A DNA stretch of 10,123 bases from Candidatus Troglogloeales bacterium (lineage in GTDB: Bacteria > Nitrospirota > Nitrospiria > SBBL01 > SBBT01), in contig SBBT01000019.1 in NCBI GenBank assembly GCA_005239595.1, positions 1 to 10,123 on the forward strand, in the 5' to 3' direction. Below are positions 6,941 through 10,123 of this stretch, in pieces. Each line of letters begins with the position of its first letter. The stretch's first letter is position 1. The translations under genes were made by a program, and so were the position numbers. The notes beneath the pieces were generated by a model. That model was given only the letters and a program-made list of their open reading frames with translations, made no database searches and was not told where the DNA came from.

Positions 6941-8548
6941 TTAACGATCATGCTGTTTGGTTTCAATGATTTTCCCTCCAAACACCGAAAGACTTTCCTG
7001 AATAAGCGGATGTGCCGTAGCAGGGATCTTCTTTCTGGGAGGATCCTGTTCTGGAATCTCAACAATCACAACATTGACTTCCTGTTGGAAACGGGCCTTC
7101 AGCAGGTCGTCGAGCCATTTCTTATGGTCTTCCTTAAGAAGGAGGGAAATCAAGAACGACGTTTTTTGGGTATATCCAATTGTAAGAGACCGATCGTTCA
7201 TCTGTAACAACTGGCCCTGTTCCAGGTAGGAACCCAGGTGGGGGCGCCTCTCTTTAACTTCCAGAAGGATGCTTTTCCACATTTCCTTTTGGCCTTCTTG
7301 AGAATTAAGAAAGGGTTTAAGAAGGGGTTCCTGAACTTTCTTTCCAAGGGGAACCTCCGGCGTGGATAGGCCCTTCGAATCAGGAATAGGCGGTGCGATG
7401 GCCTCTCCTCTCGCTAAGGCCTCAAGCCGTTCGATCACTTTCTCAACAGGCTGAAGCTGGGCGAGCAGCATCGCCCGCATCAAGGCAACTTCAAAGTTAA
7501 GGTGCGGATGGGGAGAAGCACGGATCTCTTCCTGCAATCGGACAAAGAGAGAAAAGAGGCGTTGCATCTCCTCAGGGGAAAAAAGAGACGCCTCTGCTTT
7601 AACTAAAGCGACCTCCTCTTTTGGAATCTCAATCCATGCATCGGTCTCCTGAACATTCTGGGCGACGATGACATGCCGAAGGTGTTCCATCCAATCAGCC
7701 AGAAATTGGCGCAGGTCGCACCCTTGATCTGCGAGTTCTTTTGCCAATTCCAAAAGGGCCGCCGCGTTTTTCTGATGGATCGCAGATATCAGGATATGAA
7801 ACTTTGATGCGCCGACGCGCCCTAAAAGCGTGGAGAGGTCTTCTTCTTTCACCTCGCGGCCCACACCGGCATAGGAAATAGCCTGGTCCAGCAGACTGAG
7901 CGCGTCGCGCATGCTCCCTTCGGCTACCCTGGCAATCAGGTGTACGGCACTTTCCGTAAAAAGGGCACCACGTTCGGCAATCACACGCTTCAACTGCGCC
8001 ACGATCTCCTGACGGGGAATCCAGCGAAAGATAAAATGCTGACAGCGAGAAAGGATCGTTGACGGAATTTTATGCGATGCGGTCGTGGCCAGAATGAAGA
8101 CAAGGTGCGGCGGCGGCTCTTCCAAGGTCTTCAAGAGGGCGTTAAACGCCGCATTGGATAGCATGTGGACTTCATCAATAATATAAACTTTGTACCTTCC
8201 CGAGAGGGGAAGATATTTTACCATTTCGCGCAATTCACGAACGTCATCCACGCCTGTGTTGGAAGCGCCGTCAATTTCAATGACATCGACGGATCGGCCT
8301 TCTGTGATTTCGATACAGGAATGACATTGATTGCAAGGCAATTCGTTTGTCGAAGAACAGTTTAACCCTTTCGCCAGGATGCGGGCCATCGTGGTCTTCC
8401 CTACCCCCCGCATTCCAGAAAAGAGATAGGCCTGCGCAAATACCCCTTGTTTTAAGGCATTTTTTAACGTGGTTACGACGTGCTGCTGGCCAATAATCTC
8501 CTCAAAGGTTTGAGGCCGCCATTTTCTTGCTGACACCTGGTAGTTCAT
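6941..8548 (-). CDS. dnaX: DNA polymerase III subunit gamma/tau (clamp-loader ATPase)
   Basis: AAA+ motor of the clamp loader that opens and loads the sliding clamp. From ATG 8548 it has 535 residues: RKWRPQTFEEIIGQ (8-21), Walker A GMRGVGKT (45-52), zinc module C64, C72, C75, C78, Walker B VYIIDEVH (121-128), sensor 1 ATT (154-156), the SRC arginine-finger motif (167-169) and sensor 2 GSMRDALSLLDQ. A collar domain follows, then a Pro-rich linker and a C-terminal tau-like domain. A GTG at 8560 would add four residues, but MNYQVSARKWRP aligns with the usual family start and neither codon has a good ribosome-binding site. The first zinc spacing is one residue shorter than in E. coli (C-x7-C). 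No convincing in-frame slippery heptamer was found, so a separate short gamma form is not predicted. Confidence 0.96.
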   Translation of the reverse strand: MNYQVSARKWRPQTFEEIIGQQHVVTTLKNALKQGVFAQAYLFSGMRGVGKTTMARILAKGLNCSSTNELPCNQCHSCIEITEGRSVDVIEIDGASNTGVDDVRELREMVKYLPLSGRYKVYIIDEVHMLSNAAFNALLKTLEEPPPHLVFILATTASHKIPSTILSRCQHFIFRWIPRQEIVAQLKRVIAERGALFTESAVHLIARVAEGSMRDALSLLDQAISYAGVGREVKEEDLSTLLGRVGASKFHILISAIHQKNAAALLELAKELADQGCDLRQFLADWMEHLRHVIVAQNVQETDAWIEIPKEEVALVKAEASLFSPEEMQRLFSLFVRLQEEIRASPHPHLNFEVALMRAMLLAQLQPVEKVIERLEALARGEAIAPPIPDSKGLSTPEVPLGKKVQEPLLKPFLNSQEGQKEMWKSILLEVKERRPHLGSYLEQGQLLQMNDRSLTIGYTQKTSFLISLLLKEDHKKWLDDLLKARFQQEVNVVIVEIPEQDPPRKKIPATAHPLIQESLSVFGGKIIETKQHDR

Positions 8549-8565
8549 TTTCTCTGTCACGCTGA

Positions 8566-8593
8566 ATTATTCACGATTGGCGATTGCTCGCAA
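8566..8593 (-). promoter_or_regulatory. Possible dnaX promoter giving a very short leader
   Basis: On the minus strand TTGCGA (8588-8593) and AATAAT (8566-8571, five of six matches) are 16 bp apart. Transcription would start near 8559, almost on the GTG at 8560 and about 11 nt before ATG 8548. The -35 region lies in an 8-bp perfect inverted repeat (GCGATTGC/GCAATCGC, 8580-8605, 10-nt loop). The -35 match is weak; read-through from the SRP RNA gene is the alternative. Confidence 0.3.
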
Positions 8594-8620
8594 CTGCGCA
8601 ATCGCAATAAGGAACTGTTA

Positions 8621-8733
8621 TGTGGAAGGGCCAGGTGATCCTGCGGCACCTAAGAGCGCCTATTGACCGTTGCTTCCTTCCGGACCTGGCGGGGTTCATA
8701 GGTTCCTACTGCACAGGGCCCAACCCCTCCACA
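8621..8733 (-). ncRNA. ffs: Signal recognition particle RNA, small bacterial (4.5S) type
   Basis: The RNA component of SRP, which binds Ffh and targets nascent membrane proteins. The diagnostic core reads CCAGGTCCGGAAGGAAGCA on the minus strand (about 8670-8688), including the GGAA tetraloop and the symmetric-loop sequence bound by the Ffh M domain. The ends pair (TGTGGA at the 5' end, 8733-8728, with TCCACA at 8626-8621, plus adjacent GGG/CCC). This gives a single long hairpin of about 113 nt without the Alu domain of Bacillus. Ends are set from the pairing and may be off by several bases. It lies between tRNA-Ser and dnaX, as scr does in Bacillus subtilis. Confidence 0.93.
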
Positions 8734-8778
8734 CAACAGCTCCTCCTTCCGGCACACCAACTTTTAAGTCTACACGAT

Positions 8779-8871
8779 TGGCGGAGAGAGGGGGATTTGA
8801 ACCCCCGAGGCGGCTTTTGACCGCCTACACGATTTCCAGTCGTGCTCCTTCAGCCGCTCGGACATCTCTCC
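8779..8871 (-). tRNA. tRNA-Ser(GGA)
   Basis: Class II tRNA with a long variable arm. The acceptor stem GGAGAGA (5') pairs with TCTCTCC (3'), followed by discriminator G and an encoded CCA (8779-8781). The anticodon arm CACGA-CTGGAAA-TCGTG gives anticodon GGA (plus-strand 8835-8837), reading UCC and UCU. The variable arm is GGCGG...CCGCC, and the T arm contains GGTTCAAATCC. About 93 nt with CCA. It ends 45 bp before the SRP RNA gene and may be co-transcribed with it. Confidence 0.97.
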
Positions 8872-8912
8872 CAAATTTCTATCAATTGGTGGAGGGTTGC
8901 ATAAAAAACTAG

Positions 8913-9038
8913 CAGGCTGTTGAAAAGTCCCTCTGCTTCGGTCTAGGTTTCGCGGAAATCTTAAACGTACCTTAATAAAGTACGCTGGGGTCTCCTTGTT
9001 CCCTGCAGCCTCGCATCCGGGACTTCTTGAACAGCCTG
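8913..9038. repeat. 126-bp inverted-repeat element (REP/MITE-like)
   Basis: The ends form imperfect inverted repeats of about 19-20 bp: CAGGCTGTTGAAAAGTCCC (8913-8931) and its near-complement GGGACTTCTTGAACAGCCTG (9019-9038). Weaker complementarity continues inward, and a CGTAC/GTACG stem (8966-8970 with 8980-8984) lies in the middle. The whole can fold into one long cruciform or RNA hairpin. From recall, not a search, ends of the type AGGCTGTTGAAAA...TTCAACAGCCT are scattered widely in Nitrospirota and deltaproteobacterial genomes as non-coding repeats. It carries no gene. It sits between tRNA-Ser and the TVP38-family gene and could act as a transcription stop for the latter. Confidence 0.75.
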
Positions 9039-9160
9039 TATCGAAAACAAGTTTCTCAACAACCTGATAAATCTATACGGGGATATTATAACAAGGTTCA
9101 GTGAAGGAAGGCCACTGCTTTTTGATGGCCTGACGGGTTCTGTTATTTACGGACAGCAAA

Positions 9161-9874
9161 TCATAGAGGGCGTTTCTGCAACCATCGATAGATGATCGGA
9201 ACGAAGGCAAAAAGCCCCAGCAGGATAAAGGCCCCCAATATCTCCGGAGAGGCGATATCATCCATTGAGTTAATGACCCCTAATTGTTTACCGGCGTTAC
9301 TGTATATAAAAGTTCCGGGAATAATGCCCAGGGTTGTTGCCGCTATGTAGGTAGAAAGGCGCATGCGTGTTAGTCCGGAAGCAAGATTCACCAGAAAGAA
9401 AGGGAACAGGGGATTCAACCGCAGACCCAAGAGGTAATAAAAGGCATCTTTGGAAAATCCGCTCTGGATTGATTCGAGTTTCCTGCCAAACTTACGTTCA
9501 ACGATATCTCGAAAAATATATCGGGCCGAGAGAAAAGCCATCGTTGCACCAAAAGTAGCCCCAATGTTCACATAAAGGGTTCCCCATAAACTTCCGAAAA
9601 GAAAACCGCTGGCAAGGGTTAGAATCGCTGCCCCAGGGAGTGAAAATGCCGCTTGAGTAGTGTAGATCAGAATGAAAAAAGTGACGGTGGACGCATAATG
9701 GACCTCTGTAAAGTTTTTAAGGAAATCTTTGTGCTCCTTCAGTGATGAGAGGGTGGCATATCGGCCAAGATCGAAATAGAAAAAAACAGTTAGCCCAAAG
9801 ACAAACAGGCTGATAAGGCCCCATTTTCCGATGGAACTGTTCCGTTCGCCTTGAGATTCTTCTGTCACTGTCAT
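9161..9874 (-). CDS. TVP38/TMEM64 family (DedA-like, SNARE-associated Golgi domain) inner-membrane protein
   Basis: 237-residue integral membrane protein. The layout is a short hydrophilic N-terminus, TM1 at about 18-34, hydrophobic segments at about 61-78 and 82-118, re-entrant-like segments at 145-166 and 174-192, and a last TM at about 211-229 ending in a basic tail (RWLQKRPL). Family hallmarks are LPGAAILTLASGFLFG (79-94), GATFGATMAFLSARY (105-119), RLNPLFPFFLVNLASGLTRM (152-171) and GIIPGTFIYSNAG (183-195). DedA/TVP38 relatives are linked to lipid transport across the membrane and membrane homeostasis; the substrate here is unknown. The ATG at 9874 has no good ribosome-binding site (only CCCCCC nearby). 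It appears monocistronic: 122 bp downstream comes the inverted-repeat element. Confidence 0.9.
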   Translation of the reverse strand: MTVTEESQGERNSSIGKWGLISLFVFGLTVFFYFDLGRYATLSSLKEHKDFLKNFTEVHYASTVTFFILIYTTQAAFSLPGAAILTLASGFLFGSLWGTLYVNIGATFGATMAFLSARYIFRDIVERKFGRKLESIQSGFSKDAFYYLLGLRLNPLFPFFLVNLASGLTRMRLSTYIAATTLGIIPGTFIYSNAGKQLGVINSMDDIASPEILGAFILLGLFAFVPIIYRWLQKRPL

Positions 9875-9940
9875 GTTTTTGGGGGGTTAAAGTTGTTTGA
9901 TCGGTCGTTGTAATACCGCTTTTTATGCTGTGTTGTTACT

Positions 9941-9967
9941 GTTGCACGCCTTCTTTGGGAATGCAAC
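9941..9967. repeat. Short inverted repeat upstream of the TVP38-family gene
   Basis: GTTGCA (9941-9946) and TGCAAC (9962-9967) form a perfect 6-bp inverted repeat around 15 bp, in an otherwise featureless stretch (9875-10016) before the TVP38-family gene. It could be an operator or part of a mobile-element end next to the truncated reading frame to its right, but a 6-bp match is weak evidence. Confidence 0.25.
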
Positions 9968-10016
9968 AAGATAAAATAAACCGCTATCTGCTTCCAAAAA
10001 AGGGTCAAAGGTGATG

Positions 10017-10123
10017 TCAAGCTGCGTGTGTAAAAATTTTGAGGGTGTGGTTTTTCCATTGTTGATTAAAACGATTAAAGATTGCATAGATGATCCGATC
10101 CACGCTCTGTATGTTCACAAAGG
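10017..10123 (-). CDS. C-terminal end of an unidentified protein, possibly a transposase, cut by the window edge
   Basis: An open frame enters from the right edge on the minus strand and stops at TGA (10017-10019). The 34 residues visible include SVDRIIYAIFNRFNQQWK and end LKIFTHAA. This has a protein-like composition (amphipathic helix, Trp, basic end), and to my eye it resembles C-termini of some DDE transposases. I cannot name a family from so little. It could also be a chance open frame, since 34 codons is short. The DNA is visibly more AT-rich than the dnaX and oxidoreductase regions. Confidence 0.35.
   Translation of the reverse strand, partial: FVNIQSVDRIIYAIFNRFNQQWKNHTLKIFTHAA

Noticed and set aside
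7158..7170. A6 run in dnaX as a programmed frameshift site for a gamma form
   Set aside because: The run is near the 3' end and not in the X-XXY-YYZ phase; other A runs in the gene are shorter or out of phase.
8580..8605. Inverted repeat between SRP RNA and dnaX as an intrinsic terminator
   Set aside because: On the minus strand the stem is not followed by a T run; it is more likely part of the promoter region or simply SRP RNA 3' flank.
8572..8783. 11-bp direct repeat CACGATTGGCG at 8572-8582 and 8773-8783
   Set aside because: An 11-mer match is expected by chance several times in 10 kb, and one copy is partly fixed by the tRNA 3' end.
9073..9261. 62-codon minus-strand frame at the 3' end of the TVP38-family gene
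   Set aside because: Overlaps a convincing membrane-protein gene in another frame and has no family-like sequence.
9871..10059. 62-codon minus-strand frame overlapping the start of the TVP38-family gene by 4 bp
   Set aside because: Low-complexity, basic, no recognisable motif or ribosome-binding site, and it overlaps the better-looking partial frame at the right edge in another phase.

Overview
The window is about 10.1 kb of compact bacterial chromosome. Almost everything is transcribed on the minus strand. The only plus-strand gene is the nuclease-like gene at the left edge. The content suggests a Nitrospirota- or Nitrospinota-like bacterium, probably an autotroph using the reductive TCA cycle. 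The basis is a five-subunit 2-oxoacid:ferredoxin oxidoreductase of the Hydrogenobacter/Nitrospira type, which includes a subunit resembling the CO dehydrogenase/acetyl-CoA synthase epsilon (CdhB) family. This placement is inference; no taxonomic marker was searched.

Layout from right to left, following minus-strand transcription. The right edge (10017-10123) holds the last 34 codons of an unidentified reading frame, possibly the tail of a transposase. Then comes a TVP38/TMEM64 (DedA-like) membrane protein (9161-9874). A 126-bp inverted-repeat element of a REP/MITE type follows (8913-9038). Next is an information-processing block: tRNA-Ser(GGA), the small bacterial SRP RNA, dnaX, ebfC (YbaB) and recR. 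This is the same order as tRNA-Ser/scr/dnaX/yaaK/recR in Bacillus subtilis.

After a 190-bp spacer with a candidate sigma70-type promoter and a 15-bp palindrome lies the oxidoreductase operon, in the order epsilon-alpha-beta-gamma-delta (5808-1983). It is tightly spaced, with a TAATG stop/start overlap between the first two genes, and closed by a clear intrinsic terminator (1914-1960). Together the five subunits should form a cytoplasmic thiamine-diphosphate and iron-sulfur enzyme. It would interconvert a 2-oxoacid (most likely pyruvate) and an acyl-CoA with reduced ferredoxin.

Left of the terminator is a two-gene unit of unknown function: a 266-residue protein with a probable winged-helix N-terminus and a degenerate FHA-like phosphopeptide-binding module, then an 84-residue acidic-tailed protein. 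The latter converges on and overlaps by 17 bp an endonuclease/exonuclease/phosphatase-family protein (2-823, plus strand) whose start may lie outside the window. I found no defence island, CRISPR array or intact mobile element. The least explained parts are the FHA-like/small-protein pair, the epsilon subunit and its leader region, and the inverted-repeat element.
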